From positions 883,604 to 947,603 of the forward strand of contig NZ_MSCQ01000001.1 of NCBI RefSeq assembly GCF_002954725.1: DNA of 64,000 nucleotides, read 5' to 3'. A model generated the notes under the pieces. That model searched no databases, had not been told where the DNA came from, and saw only the letters and a program-made list of their open reading frames with translations. Made by a program: the position numbers and the translations under genes. Positions 38,116-47,528 of this stretch are shown piece by piece (position 1 is the stretch's first letter; each line of letters begins with the position of its first letter). Origin of the DNA: Photobacterium phosphoreum (GTDB lineage: Bacteria; Pseudomonadota; Gammaproteobacteria; Enterobacterales; Vibrionaceae).

Positions 38116-39120
38116 CTACTTTCCAGCAGCTTCAATGTATATTTTCTTATGACAATTACCATAAAAAGGACGTCCCTTAGGACCCGACTCAAGTAATTCT
38201 TGGACACTATTGTTAACATTAAATGACTTTCCGATATTTAATCGGACTTCATTTAAATATTTTCCCTGGCTACAGGCTAAGCTAATCCGATCTACTGCAT
38301 CGGTACCAAAGTGTGAAATAAGATTCTTTTTAAAGCTGGATGTTGAGACATTATTACCAATATTAGCTTTTATAAATTGACTGATTGCAGAAGCATCTAC
38401 TTTTTCGACTAATTTGGTTGCGGTTAAAAAATAGTTGTTAGCGTCAAGGTTTTGACAGGCGCCATGCTTTTTCCACTGATATTCACCAAAGGTTTTTTGA
38501 TAATAAAAATTGGGCATCCAAGGTGCAATTTCTTTAATTGTCGAAGCAGAAAGATCTAATTGTGCATAACGATCACAATAGCCATATTTAGTGCCACAAC
38601 TGGTTTTATTTGGCCATAATCCATGCAGTGTTAAATTGGTGATATTTAATTTTCCATCGTTAATTGCCGTACACTCTGGTTTATTGCCTTTATACTTAAA
38701 GTGTTCACAAAATCCGGGTTGCCACGTTAAGGCTAATACGTATGAGTCAAAATCATTACGGGTATTACAGCTTTTAGATGATGTATTTAATGATGACAAA
38801 GAGGGCTTAACGGTTAGCTCTTGATTAAACTGCGCGGTACCACAAGATTTACTGACCCAACGCATAGCGGGGGAGGCATTTGGAATAAGTAGTTGTACCC
38901 AATCAAAGTCTTTTTTATTAATGGCTTTTATTGCATATTGGTGCTTATTTACCAGTTGGGTGTTGTCAGGGTTGGTTTGTTTTCGAAAAGATTGATAGGC
39001 TTCGCAATGACCGTTTGAGGTAAAGCTACCAGAAGATCGAATTGATGCGTTTGCAACAAAACTAGAAAAAGAAAGCATACTACCGATAATTACGGTAACT
39101 AAAATAGAATTAGGACGCAC
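38116..39120 (-). CDS. Periplasmic ribonuclease T2 family protein (RNase I-like)
   Basis: 334 aa with a signal peptide (about 1-25, cleaved near ANA). The C-terminal 210 residues form an RNase T2 domain with both catalytic blocks: LTLHGLWPN (His166) and EYQWKKHGACQN (Glu213, His219). These enzymes cut RNA through a 2',3'-cyclic phosphate. E. coli RNase I is 268 aa; here about 95 extra residues precede the domain, with their own cysteine pair (Cys39, Cys93), and look like a separate small domain. It may degrade external RNA for nutrition. Confidence 0.9.
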   Translation of the reverse strand: MRPNSILVTVIIGSMLSFSSFVANASIRSSGSFTSNGHCEAYQSFRKQTNPDNTQLVNKHQYAIKAINKKDFDWVQLLIPNASPAMRWVSKSCGTAQFNQELTVKPSLSSLNTSSKSCNTRNDFDSYVLALTWQPGFCEHFKYKGNKPECTAINDGKLNITNLTLHGLWPNKTSCGTKYGYCDRYAQLDLSASTIKEIAPWMPNFYYQKTFGEYQWKKHGACQNLDANNYFLTATKLVEKVDASAISQFIKANIGNNVSTSSFKKNLISHFGTDAVDRISLACSQGKYLNEVRLNIGKSFNVNNSVQELLESGPKGRPFYGNCHKKIYIEAAGK

Positions 39121-39580
39121 AGTCTACCTATGACTAAATGATAAATTAATGCTAACTATAGTTGAATATTACATTTTTATTAAGAGGTATAAGAGAGATC
39201 AGAGAATGTTTGAATGTGATATTGAGCCAAAAATCGGGTCAAAAAAGAACATTAACTCACGTTAAAATGAATAAATTGACGATTTTTTTAAATTAGTGTT
39301 CACAATAAAGCTAACTCAGAGTAATATCCACCGAAGTGGCGTCCCCTGCTACACGAAAATGAAAAGATCAATTATAATAAATAGAGTCTTTAATGTGTAT
39401 AAACACTTAAAGAGTGTCGGTAAATAGATACCGATCTCATTTATTCATCTGAGGTTATTAATTTCATTTAGCTAAATATAGAACAATGTTAATTTTTCTG
39501 ATTAAAATTGATCATTTTATCAATGCATGCTTTGCCAATACTGTGTTAAAGCAAATTTGTATTATTATCCGAGGTTATTA
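39121..39580. other. Intergenic region with a 12-bp direct repeat
   Basis: AT-rich. GAGGTTATTAAT occurs at 39451-39462 and again at 39571-39582, exactly 120 bp apart; the second copy is the ribosome-binding site and start of the next gene. A GC-richer island around 39330-39352 might be part of a leader or small RNA, but no promoter or terminator is clear. Confidence 0.3.
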
Positions 39581-39895
39581 ATGGACAGTTTCGCTGCTGC
39601 AGAAAAAGCGCTCAGTGCGATGTTAAAAAGTGTAGAAGCTACAGGTGAGGTAAAGGAAGCCCGTGTTGACTACCGTCAAATTTTAATTGATTTTGCTGAT
39701 GAAGTACCAGGTCGACAAAAAGCAGTAATCAAACGTATTCCTCTACAAAAAATCAATAACCTAATTGCTGTTTTACATGAATTCAAACAAGAATCACGTC
39801 ACTCTCGCATGATTGAACTTTTAGCTATGATGGATAAAGACGGTGTTTCACCACACGAACTTGTTATTGAAGAGTTATCTGACGAAGCAGAATAA
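39581..39895 (+). CDS. Small acidic helical protein, unknown function
   Basis: 104-aa soluble protein, rich in charged residues and predicted mostly helical (AAAEKALSAMLKSVEATGEVKEAR; QKINNLIAVLHEFKQESRH; acidic end EELSDEAE). GAGG lies 8 nt before the ATG at 39581. A longer frame to 39527 has no ribosome-binding site. The size and charge resemble small nucleoid or regulatory proteins, but no DNA-binding motif is recognised and I do not assign a function. Confidence 0.65.
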   Translation: MDSFAAAEKALSAMLKSVEATGEVKEARVDYRQILIDFADEVPGRQKAVIKRIPLQKINNLIAVLHEFKQESRHSRMIELLAMMDKDGVSPHELVIEELSDEAE

Positions 39896-40272
39896 TGATA
39901 TCTATCAATAGTTAAGCCTAATATTTTAATGCTCAATCATGGCAATATAATTGTGCCTATATTAGTGATGTTTTAATGCTATATTTATTATGTAACTTTG
40001 GTTACAGCCTTCTTATTTTAATATAGTAAGTTGCATTTTTATATTAACTTCTATTTAGTATACAGAGCTAATTATATTCGCTCTGTATACTCCTGCCTTA
40101 GTTCGAATTATTGAAAATTAACGGGATTTATTATCCAGCCCATTTTCTCATATCAGATAATTAAACGTCGTTTTATTTTTTTTGCCTATTTTGTAACCCT
40201 TTAATTTATAAAGCGACTTGTTTATGTTATTAATGAACATTGTTTCGATTAATTAGTCCCTAAGGATTTTAC
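39896..40272. other. Intergenic region with two inverted repeats
   Basis: Contains TGTAAC-TTTG-GTTACA (39991-40006) and the 12-bp perfect inverted repeat AGTATACAGAGC (40057-40068) / GCTCTGTATACT (40080-40091) with an 11-nt spacer. The second lacks a T-run, so it is not a standard terminator. The promoter of the ABC operon should lie to its right. Confidence 0.4.
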
Positions 40273-41145
40273 GTGGGTAATATAAACTGTGATGAACCTT
40301 TTATTAAAGCACGGCACATTACTAAGTCGTATCATGGTAAAAAAGCATTAGAGGACATCAGCTTTAATTTAGCTAGTGGGCAAATTCTTGGCTTACTCGG
40401 CCATAATGGGGCGGGTAAATCAACGTTGATTAAAACCTTATTGGGGATGCACAGTTGCGCGGGTGAATTGAGTATCTTTGGTTTGTCACCTGAAAAGCAC
40501 CGTGAAAAAATAGTTGAATATCTTGCTTATATTTCTGATGTTGCCATGTTGCCAGATTGGATGACAGTAAAGCAATTAATAGCGTATACCGAGGGCGTAC
40601 ACGACCATTTTGAACCCCAAAAAATGCAGCAATATTTAGATCAAACTAATATTAATGTTAACAGTAAAATAAGAACATTATCAAAAGGTATGAAAGTGCA
40701 ATTACACCTTGCACTTGTAATGGCAACAAAGGTGAATGTGCTTATATTAGATGAGCCAACTCTAGGGTTAGATCTCATGTATCGCTCGACATTTTATCGC
40801 ACTCTGATGGCGTGGTTCAATGAGGGTGATCGCGCATTAATTATTGCAAGCCATGAAGTCAATGAAATTGCGCACTTGCTAACAGATGTGTTGGTACTTA
40901 AAAATGGTCAAACAGTTTTGCAAGCCTCTTTACCAACATTAGCCGATGAGTTTGTTATTTTGTCTGTTAATGAAGATAATATTGTAGCAGCGAAGCAATT
41001 AAATCCGTTAACCGTCAATTGTCAATTAGGGCAATATCGATTGTTGTTTGAAGGGGCTGATGTATCGAGATTAACCCAACTAGGCGATGTTAGCCAACCC
41101 AGTCTTGCAGATATATTTTTAGCTAAACAGCAGGAGACGGTGTAA
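40273..41145 (+). CDS. ABC transporter ATP-binding protein
   Basis: 290-aa ABC ATPase. Walker A GHNGAGKST, signature LSKGMKVQL, Walker B VLILDEPTLGLD and the switch His in ASHEVNE. The last 70 residues are a small accessory domain seen in ABC-2 exporters of the CcmA/YtrB type. It starts at a GTG preceded by AAGGA. The stop overlaps the next start (TAATG), so the two are coupled as one exporter. Substrate unknown. Confidence 0.88.
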   Translation: MGNINCDEPFIKARHITKSYHGKKALEDISFNLASGQILGLLGHNGAGKSTLIKTLLGMHSCAGELSIFGLSPEKHREKIVEYLAYISDVAMLPDWMTVKQLIAYTEGVHDHFEPQKMQQYLDQTNINVNSKIRTLSKGMKVQLHLALVMATKVNVLILDEPTLGLDLMYRSTFYRTLMAWFNEGDRALIIASHEVNEIAHLLTDVLVLKNGQTVLQASLPTLADEFVILSVNEDNIVAAKQLNPLTVNCQLGQYRLLFEGADVSRLTQLGDVSQPSLADIFLAKQQETV

Positions 41146-41975
41146 TGAAGCAAAGCTATGTGTTGCTTAAAACGGAAGTATTAGAGCATAAAATTATTAC
41201 ACGGTTACCCTTATTTTTGGCATTATTTGCTACGTTAGTGGTCGTAATAGTATTGAGTAATATTAATGATTTTTCTTTTAATATACAGATGAATGGTATT
41301 GATGGTTGGCAACCACCGATCACAACGTCATCCTTTGCTGGTGTCGTCGGCGCAGTATCTTTTTTTGTGGCTGGTATTGTGTCATTACTGAGTTTTTTTA
41401 CTTACTCGGCAAGAGCACTGGCAAAAGAGCGTAAAGAGGGTAGTTTAGCTTTTTGGCATTCTATGCCGGTGAGTGACACTAAAGCGATCGCGATTAAATT
41501 ATTAGTGGCATTAGTCATTATTCCATTGTTTTCATCATTACTTTTATTATTTATTGATGTCACAGTATGGATTGTTGCGATGTGGGTAATGCCTGCGGAT
41601 ATGTTGATTGAAAATTCACTCTCTCTTATTGCAATAGGGGTACATTGGGGACAATTTATTTCAATGATGGCAGCGATGAGCTTAGCGTTATTGCCAATTG
41701 CTTGCGTTATCTTTTGTGCTTCTCAGTTAACTGACCATCCATTATTAGTGTTGTTTGTTGCCGTAACGTTGGTTAAGTTTGTCAGCTATATGCTGTTTGA
41801 TTCAATGGCTATCGGTTCTTGGCTAAACCGTGTCAGTAATTTGGCGTTTAATATTTTAACCAGTAATCATCCGTGGCAAACATTAGTAAGCTTAGGTCCG
41901 ATAACATTATTTGGATTATTGATTATTGCGGTAGGATTATTTAAGGTCAGTATTTATTTACGAAGCGGTGATTAA
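41145..41975 (+). CDS. ABC-2 type transporter permease
   Basis: 276 aa with about six membrane helices and a loop after the first helix carrying polar residues. The stretch SARALAKERKEGSLAFWHSMPVSD after helix 2 is the usual coupling-loop region of ABC-2 permeases (KERKxGSxxFWxSxPVSD). It forms the membrane half of the exporter encoded with the ATPase gene at 40273. A terminator follows directly. Confidence 0.85.
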   Translation: MKQSYVLLKTEVLEHKIITRLPLFLALFATLVVVIVLSNINDFSFNIQMNGIDGWQPPITTSSFAGVVGAVSFFVAGIVSLLSFFTYSARALAKERKEGSLAFWHSMPVSDTKAIAIKLLVALVIIPLFSSLLLLFIDVTVWIVAMWVMPADMLIENSLSLIAIGVHWGQFISMMAAMSLALLPIACVIFCASQLTDHPLLVLFVAVTLVKFVSYMLFDSMAIGSWLNRVSNLAFNILTSNHPWQTLVSLGPITLFGLLIIAVGLFKVSIYLRSGD

Positions 41976-42011
41976 ACGTAACTGTATAATAGTAATATTA
42001 ATAAATTTATT

Positions 42012-42045
42012 AAAAAGAGAATGTAGTGATACATTCTCTTTTTTT
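42012..42045 (+). terminator. Terminator of the ABC exporter operon
   Basis: AAAAAGAGAATGTA pairs with TACATTCTCTTTTT around a GTGA loop, followed by T. Confidence 0.92.
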
Positions 42046-42125
42046 GCCTCTAATTAAACCATGATTATTTTATTTCATATATACATGATGTATATCGGTT
42101 CAATTATAAATAATATATTTAATAA

Positions 42126-42329
42126 TTAAGCAGCAGACACTGACTCAATGTATTGTACTTCATTCTTATATTTACGAACATTGCGAGATAGCGTGCCTTT
42201 TGGTAACTCATAACGCTTCTCAGCTTCGTAGCTTGATAGACCATCAAACACTACGGCTGCAACAGCAACACGCTGGTTTTCTGATTTGAAGATACGTTGT
42301 GCGATTAAATCATATTGTGTATTAGTCAT
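42126..42329 (-). CDS. Small helix-turn-helix protein, TrfB/KorA-like
   Basis: 67 aa. The segment AAVVFDGLSSYEAEKRYELPKGTLSRNVRKY is a helix-turn-helix much like that of the plasmid repressor KorA/TrfB (ARGVLVDGKPQ...LTRGAVSQAVHRVW). In KorA this binds an operator; here the protein lacks KorA's dimerisation tail. The ATG at 42329 follows AGG and gives the KorA-like N terminus; a frame to 42389 is unlikely. There are no plasmid genes around, so it may be a domesticated regulator. Its targets are unknown. Confidence 0.7.
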   Translation of the reverse strand: MTNTQYDLIAQRIFKSENQRVAVAAVVFDGLSSYEAEKRYELPKGTLSRNVRKYKNEVQYIESVSAA

Positions 42330-42612
42330 AGTCTTGCCTATTTGAATTTTTGAGAGTGGGATTATGGTCGTTCCAATACGTCCACTCATGCTTGAAAAAC
42401 GGTTGACCTGTTATTTATATAACAAGTAAACAAATGCTGTTAGCAAGACAATAGCAATGTGAACCTTAACAGAAGATTAATAGAATTATTTTTGTGCTTC
42501 AATTGAGAGTTTAAAATGAAAAAATGAGAATTATTGCAATTTTTTTTAATCAGTAAGTCAGTAATTGCGCATTATTTTTAAATAAGAAATATTAGATTGA
42601 ATATATGAGTTA
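42330..42612. other. Intergenic region upstream of the KorA-like gene
   Basis: AT-rich DNA holding the promoter of the KorA-like gene. No other structure recognised. Confidence 0.3.
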
Positions 42613-42642
42613 AATAAAGGGAGGCTACTGCCTCCCTTTATT
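42613..42642 (-). terminator. Terminator of the DUF2760-Hsp70 operon
   Basis: AATAAAGGGAGGC (42613-42625) pairs with GCCTCCCTTTATT (42630-42642), a 13-bp stem. On the minus strand the tail TTTATTTAA is moderately T-rich. Confidence 0.8.
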
Positions 42643-42660
42643 GCATTATATTGAAATTAA

Positions 42661-45525
42661 TTAGCCAATCAGACGCAATCCATTGGGTAATGCATCACCG
42701 AATACGCGTTTAGTTTCTGCTTCTGTCAATATTTTGACCTCTGAAACCATCTCGATCCAGCTTTCTGGTGCTTTACTTTGTTTTAATTTATTAATGACTT
42801 GTTGGCGTAACTCATCGTTGATATCTAATGTGCGATCACCTGTCATGCGCGTCATCATGACTGCCGCAAAGCCAATGTATGATTCTTTACGCCAGTCATA
42901 TGTCATCAGTTCAGGTAAACAGTAAGAAACATGCTCTGCAGACAATAAGTTATGCGTACTGCCATAAAAAGGCGAACGGGTTGCGATGCGACCAATTGCC
43001 CACCAATGTGCTTGCGCATATTGAGTTTTTTGAAGACGATCAAATAACCATTCAATTAATTGGAGCTTCTTATCAAACGGTAAGTGCTCTAAAGAGGCTG
43101 CTAAGCGCACCATATCTTCATAGCTACGTTCTTGGAGTTCTTTATTCAGCTTCGCGTTACGCGTTGCGCCAGGCGTAATGTACTTAGCAAGATCTTTATA
43201 GATAAGCAGTTGCTGCTCTTGGGTTAAGCCTCCTGCAACACGACGCCAGAATGTCCACCAATCACACCATGTTTGGGTATTGGTATCGAATTGAATACCA
43301 TGTTGATATAACTGCCAGATTTGTTCCATGCGGAATTCATCAGCGGGGTAGCCAAAGCCAGGGCGCATAGTAAAGCCAGTAAGCTTTAACCAGTTACGTT
43401 CATGGAGGTCTGAACGACGACGACGTTTTTTACTGTCTAGTAACGCATTCGCAAGTTCACGTAAACACGGCGTTTCCCATGCATCACGTTTACCTAATAT
43501 TTTATCAAGATCGTTTCGCAGTGTTTTAACCGCTTTATTATCTGTTGTTTTACTGCCACCAAAGACTTTCTTTACCGCATCAATCGCTTCTGGCATCCGC
43601 GCGGGAAGTTCACTTTCAGCTAACGTGCTATCACCTTTATTACGGTTTAAGCGAGCTAGATCTTTACGAATAGCAAATTCAACTTTCCAACGCTTGCTAT
43701 CATCGGTAAGACTTACCGCTTCAATTTGCAGCGTGCCGACTTCTGTTAGCTGGCAAGCCAATGTCACTTCTTCACGATCTTTCTGATTTGCAGCGAGTTG
43801 ATTACGATCACGATCACTGTCTAAGGTCGCAATAAAAGGCGGTAGGCTCACATAACCATCACCGATGATTTCAATCAGTTCACCGACATCATGCTGTTTC
43901 TCATTGGTTGATGAGACTAAGTTAAACCGTACTGGCTCGCCCAGCGTTAGTGCAAATTTACGGTGAGTTAGGGTGACTTCGATACCTTCTTCAATCCCTT
44001 TTGGCAATAAGCAGATCCCTTGTTTGGTGCCTTTATTTTCACCAATGGTTAAAAAGAATGAACGGGCTGAACCACCACCAATTTTTAGTTGTGCACCATG
44101 ACGTGCTTTAGCATAAGCGACAGCGCCAAAAGCGACAGCTAAATCAGGATGAAGGTTTTTCAGTTCAGTAACAGGAGCACCGCGCCAACGAGAGATAATA
44201 TCTAGCGTACGGGCTGAAAGTAGCGGGCTGTTAAAAACACCACCATTGAGCAGTACGGCAACTGGAATTGCAGGTTGATCATCACTAATAACGATTGAAT
44301 CTGGATGATGAAGGTTAAAATCATTAAACGCTTCACGACATACATTATCATGCAGATCAATAAACTGTGCGACATGCTTACTAATAGCAGGATCTGCCGC
44401 ATAAGGTAGCCCAAATTCGACCATAGCTGCTTGGCGTTGATTTGGTTGGTCAGTGAATGCTGTTATTGGAAAAAAGCCATCAAGGGCGATGCTATGCACT
44501 TCTTCACGATTTAGCTCAATACTTTTAGCACCACCAATCAAACGCGAGCCACTGCCTAGCATCGTCACTTTAGCGTTGTCTGGCGCATTGCCTGATAATA
44601 ACTTTTCTTTTACTTTACGTGTTTGTTGAATCAGCTTTGATAACGCGGCAGGGCTGAGTTTTTTAGATTCGCCATGTAAGCGTTGTTCGGCAACGTGTGC
44701 TAATGCTAAATCGAGATTATCGCCACCTAACATTAAGTGATCGCCAACACCGATACGATCAAGAGTTAATTTACCTTGATCACTGCCAACTTTGATAAGA
44801 CTTAAATCGGTTGTACCACCACCGACATCACACACCATTAATAATGGAATGTCTTTTAATAACTCATCGGCTTGTTGGCGATTTTGTGCATACCAGTCGT
44901 AACAAACCGCTTGAGGCTCTTCAAGTAACAGTACTTTATTTAAACCCGCTAGTTCAGCTGCTTCTAATGTTAGTGCGCGTGCAGCTTCATCAAAAGAGGC
45001 TGGAACAGTGATCACAACTTCTTGCTGTGCTAGTTTGTCGTTTCTATGATGATAGTCCCATGCTTGACGCACATGATTAAGGTAGCTTGCACTAGCAATA
45101 ATGGGAGAGACTTTCTTTACATCAGACGTTGAAGCCGTTGATGACCACGGTAAAATGGCTTCGTTACGATCAACATGCTGATGAGATAACCAACTTTTAG
45201 CACTGACAACTTGGCGGCCTTCAACTTTCGCACCTAATTCACGTGCAAATTCACCAATAATCACACTTGGAATTTCACCCGCGACAGGTTCAGCATTCCA
45301 AGGCAATACCAGTTGTGTTGAATCCATTTCGCCTTCCGCTGGATGATAACGAAATGACGGTAATAGTGGTTTACGCGCAACTTCACCCGGTGCAATTAAT
45401 TGATCAATTTCAAAAAGATGCATCGGACTTGTTTCTAATGTATCCGTAATTTCACTATAAGCGACAACGGTGTGTGTCGTACCAAGGTCAATACCAACAA
45501 GGTAGCGCGGAGAAGATGAAGACAT
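42661..45525 (-). CDS. Non-canonical Hsp70 with a large C-terminal extension
   Basis: 954 aa. The N-terminal actin-like ATPase has all Hsp70 motifs: GIDLGTTHTVV (11-21), TVPASF (173-178), EEPQA (202-206), DVGGGTTDLS (233-242) and LNGGVFNSPLL (426-436). A beta-rich region similar to the substrate domain follows (about 480-640). The last 300 residues are all-helical, Trp-rich (TWCDWWTFWRRVAGG) and do not match DnaK's lid; I recall this region being annotated as DUF3731. It is a paralogue of the 611-aa Hsp70 encoded just upstream, with which it shares SAKSWLxH and LPWNAxP. It has no signal peptide, so it is cytoplasmic. Client and cochaperones are unknown. Confidence 0.88.
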   Translation of the reverse strand: MSSSSPRYLVGIDLGTTHTVVAYSEITDTLETSPMHLFEIDQLIAPGEVARKPLLPSFRYHPAEGEMDSTQLVLPWNAEPVAGEIPSVIIGEFARELGAKVEGRQVVSAKSWLSHQHVDRNEAILPWSSTASTSDVKKVSPIIASASYLNHVRQAWDYHHRNDKLAQQEVVITVPASFDEAARALTLEAAELAGLNKVLLLEEPQAVCYDWYAQNRQQADELLKDIPLLMVCDVGGGTTDLSLIKVGSDQGKLTLDRIGVGDHLMLGGDNLDLALAHVAEQRLHGESKKLSPAALSKLIQQTRKVKEKLLSGNAPDNAKVTMLGSGSRLIGGAKSIELNREEVHSIALDGFFPITAFTDQPNQRQAAMVEFGLPYAADPAISKHVAQFIDLHDNVCREAFNDFNLHHPDSIVISDDQPAIPVAVLLNGGVFNSPLLSARTLDIISRWRGAPVTELKNLHPDLAVAFGAVAYAKARHGAQLKIGGGSARSFFLTIGENKGTKQGICLLPKGIEEGIEVTLTHRKFALTLGEPVRFNLVSSTNEKQHDVGELIEIIGDGYVSLPPFIATLDSDRDRNQLAANQKDREEVTLACQLTEVGTLQIEAVSLTDDSKRWKVEFAIRKDLARLNRNKGDSTLAESELPARMPEAIDAVKKVFGGSKTTDNKAVKTLRNDLDKILGKRDAWETPCLRELANALLDSKKRRRRSDLHERNWLKLTGFTMRPGFGYPADEFRMEQIWQLYQHGIQFDTNTQTWCDWWTFWRRVAGGLTQEQQLLIYKDLAKYITPGATRNAKLNKELQERSYEDMVRLAASLEHLPFDKKLQLIEWLFDRLQKTQYAQAHWWAIGRIATRSPFYGSTHNLLSAEHVSYCLPELMTYDWRKESYIGFAAVMMTRMTGDRTLDINDELRQQVINKLKQSKAPESWIEMVSEVKILTEAETKRVFGDALPNGLRLIG

Positions 45526-45658
45526 GCTGACTCCATAAAATAATTAAGATGAGAAAATAGCCAGATAGGAAACGCTTGATGTGCCAGTTTTTGCGGGTAG
45601 GAAATAGGTGAGTGTGTACCCCTGACAGGTTTCATTGGCTGGTTGTTAGATAAATAAA

Positions 45659-45680
45659 CGGCGCACTATAAAGTGCGCCG
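45659..45680 (-). terminator. Hairpin between the two Hsp70 genes
   Basis: CGGCGCACT (45659-45667) pairs with AGTGCGCCG (45672-45680) with a 4-nt loop. On the minus strand it is followed by TTTATTTATC. It could end part of the transcripts and lower expression of the 954-aa Hsp70 relative to the 611-aa one. Confidence 0.6.
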
Positions 45681-45692
45681 TTGTGCGAGCAA

Positions 45693-47528
45693 TTACGCTT
45701 CGCGAACGTCAAATTCGACTTGCCATTTCTGACCGTTATCGGTCGCAATGGCTTCAAGGCATAACATGCCAAGTTCTGTCACATGTGACGCCAGCTTAAC
45801 AGGGATCACTTCACCAGCAGTACGACCCTCAGACACAGGTAGTGTCATTTGAATCGTTGGTAATTCTTCCATTTCTTCTGGTTGCCACCAATCAAGGTGC
45901 GTACCTGCAACATCGTCACGACGTACTGTTGAACCAAAGAACTTAAATTGTACTGGTTGGCCGATAATCAAACCAAATTCTTGGCTTGGTACATCGGCTT
46001 GGCTGCCTTCTTCCATACCAAAAGGAGCAACACATAATGCTTCTAGTGGTGGCTCTATGCCAGGAATAGCGGGCATTGCACTTTCAATACCGACGTAGTA
46101 ACTACTTGCGATACCACCACGAATACGTACACCTTTACCGCGACGTACAAAACCGTAGTATGAAGCGCCACTTGCTACCGCAAGATCAAGATCAAGCCCA
46201 GTAAGTAGTTTAGCTTCAGTAGAACCTGCTGTTGTTAGCCAGCCATTAATCGTTGTTAACAGACGATCTGACAGCAATGATGATTTAAGTACGCCACCAT
46301 TGAACAAAATAGCGGTTGGGCGAATAAAGCCTTCATGCTGTTGTTCATATTGTGCAAACAATTCTTCAACTGCTTGGCTTTGACGACTTAAGAAGCCAGC
46401 AACATGACGCGATACCGCCGCATCTTGTGCGTATGGCAGACCCATTTGGGTTAACGCGCCACGTGCTGTTTGTACAGGTAATTCACCAATAGTTGTTTGA
46501 GGGAAGAAACCTTCAACCAACGTTTGCTGTACTTCTTCTTGTGTTAATTCTGTTTGTAACGTGCCACTTAGTAGTTTAGAACCACGGCTTGGAACAACAA
46601 TCGGCATTGATTGTAATTCAGCGTCGTTAAGTAGTGCTTCTTTAGCATCACGACAAGCATGCGTAATGGCGAGTACTTGCCACGGCTGTAATTGCTTACC
46701 TTCTTGCGCTAGCTTCATCTTTAAGCGATAAGCTAGAGCAAGATCCATGTTATCACCACCCAGTAGGATGTGATCACCAACAGCAACACGATTAAGGGTT
46801 AAGTTACCGTCTTCTTCTGTAACTGCAACTAATGATAAATCCGTTGTACCACCACCGATATCAACCACAAGAATGATATCGCCAACAGCAACTTGGTCAC
46901 GCCAGTTGTCATCATTGTTCTTGATCCAGCTATAAACAGCTGCTTGTGGTTCTTCAAGCAAGGTTAAGTGCTTAAAGCCAACATTGCGTGCTGCTTCTGC
47001 GGTTAGTTCACGCGCAGCAGGATCAAAAGAGGCCGGTACGGTAATCGTTACATCTTGATCACAAATAGGCGTTTCAGGATGTTGGAAATTCCACGCATCA
47101 GCCATGTGTTCAAGGTACTTCTGTGTCGCCTCTAATGGCGAGACTTTTACAACTTCTTCTGGGCTATTAAGTGGCAAAAATGCTTCACGACGGTTTACAC
47201 CACCGTGACAAAGCCAACTCTTGGCACTGGAAATAAGACGGATAGGAGTCTTACTTCCTAAGTTTCGCGCCATAGCACCAACAATGGCATTAGGTTTTGC
47301 ATTCCAAGGAAGTGCAGTATCACCTTCTGCTAGCTCTGATTCATGAGCTTGGTACATAAATGACGGTAATTGATTTTTATCTTCCACATTACCAGGAGTG
47401 GTCAATTGTGGAATTGTCATGACCGTGACATCAGCGTTTTCAGTTTCAAGATCGACATAAGAAAGCACACAGTGTGTTGTGCCTAAGTCAATACCTACGC
47501 TGTAGCGATGTTGTTGTGTGTCTTGCAT
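45693..47528 (-). CDS. Non-canonical Hsp70, short form
   Basis: 611 aa. ATPase motifs: GIDLGTTHCVLSYV (12-25), TVPASF (163-168), EEPQAAVYSW (192-201), DIGGGTTDLS (223-232) and FNGGVLKSSLLSDR. It aligns with the first 600 or so residues of the 954-aa protein and stops after the beta-rich segment, without a helical lid. It has no EEVD-like tail. Its ATG overlaps the DUF2760 stop by one base (TAATG), so the two are translationally coupled and probably act together. Confidence 0.88.
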   Translation of the reverse strand: MQDTQQHRYSVGIDLGTTHCVLSYVDLETENADVTVMTIPQLTTPGNVEDKNQLPSFMYQAHESELAEGDTALPWNAKPNAIVGAMARNLGSKTPIRLISSAKSWLCHGGVNRREAFLPLNSPEEVVKVSPLEATQKYLEHMADAWNFQHPETPICDQDVTITVPASFDPAARELTAEAARNVGFKHLTLLEEPQAAVYSWIKNNDDNWRDQVAVGDIILVVDIGGGTTDLSLVAVTEEDGNLTLNRVAVGDHILLGGDNMDLALAYRLKMKLAQEGKQLQPWQVLAITHACRDAKEALLNDAELQSMPIVVPSRGSKLLSGTLQTELTQEEVQQTLVEGFFPQTTIGELPVQTARGALTQMGLPYAQDAAVSRHVAGFLSRQSQAVEELFAQYEQQHEGFIRPTAILFNGGVLKSSLLSDRLLTTINGWLTTAGSTEAKLLTGLDLDLAVASGASYYGFVRRGKGVRIRGGIASSYYVGIESAMPAIPGIEPPLEALCVAPFGMEEGSQADVPSQEFGLIIGQPVQFKFFGSTVRRDDVAGTHLDWWQPEEMEELPTIQMTLPVSEGRTAGEVIPVKLASHVTELGMLCLEAIATDNGQKWQVEFDVREA

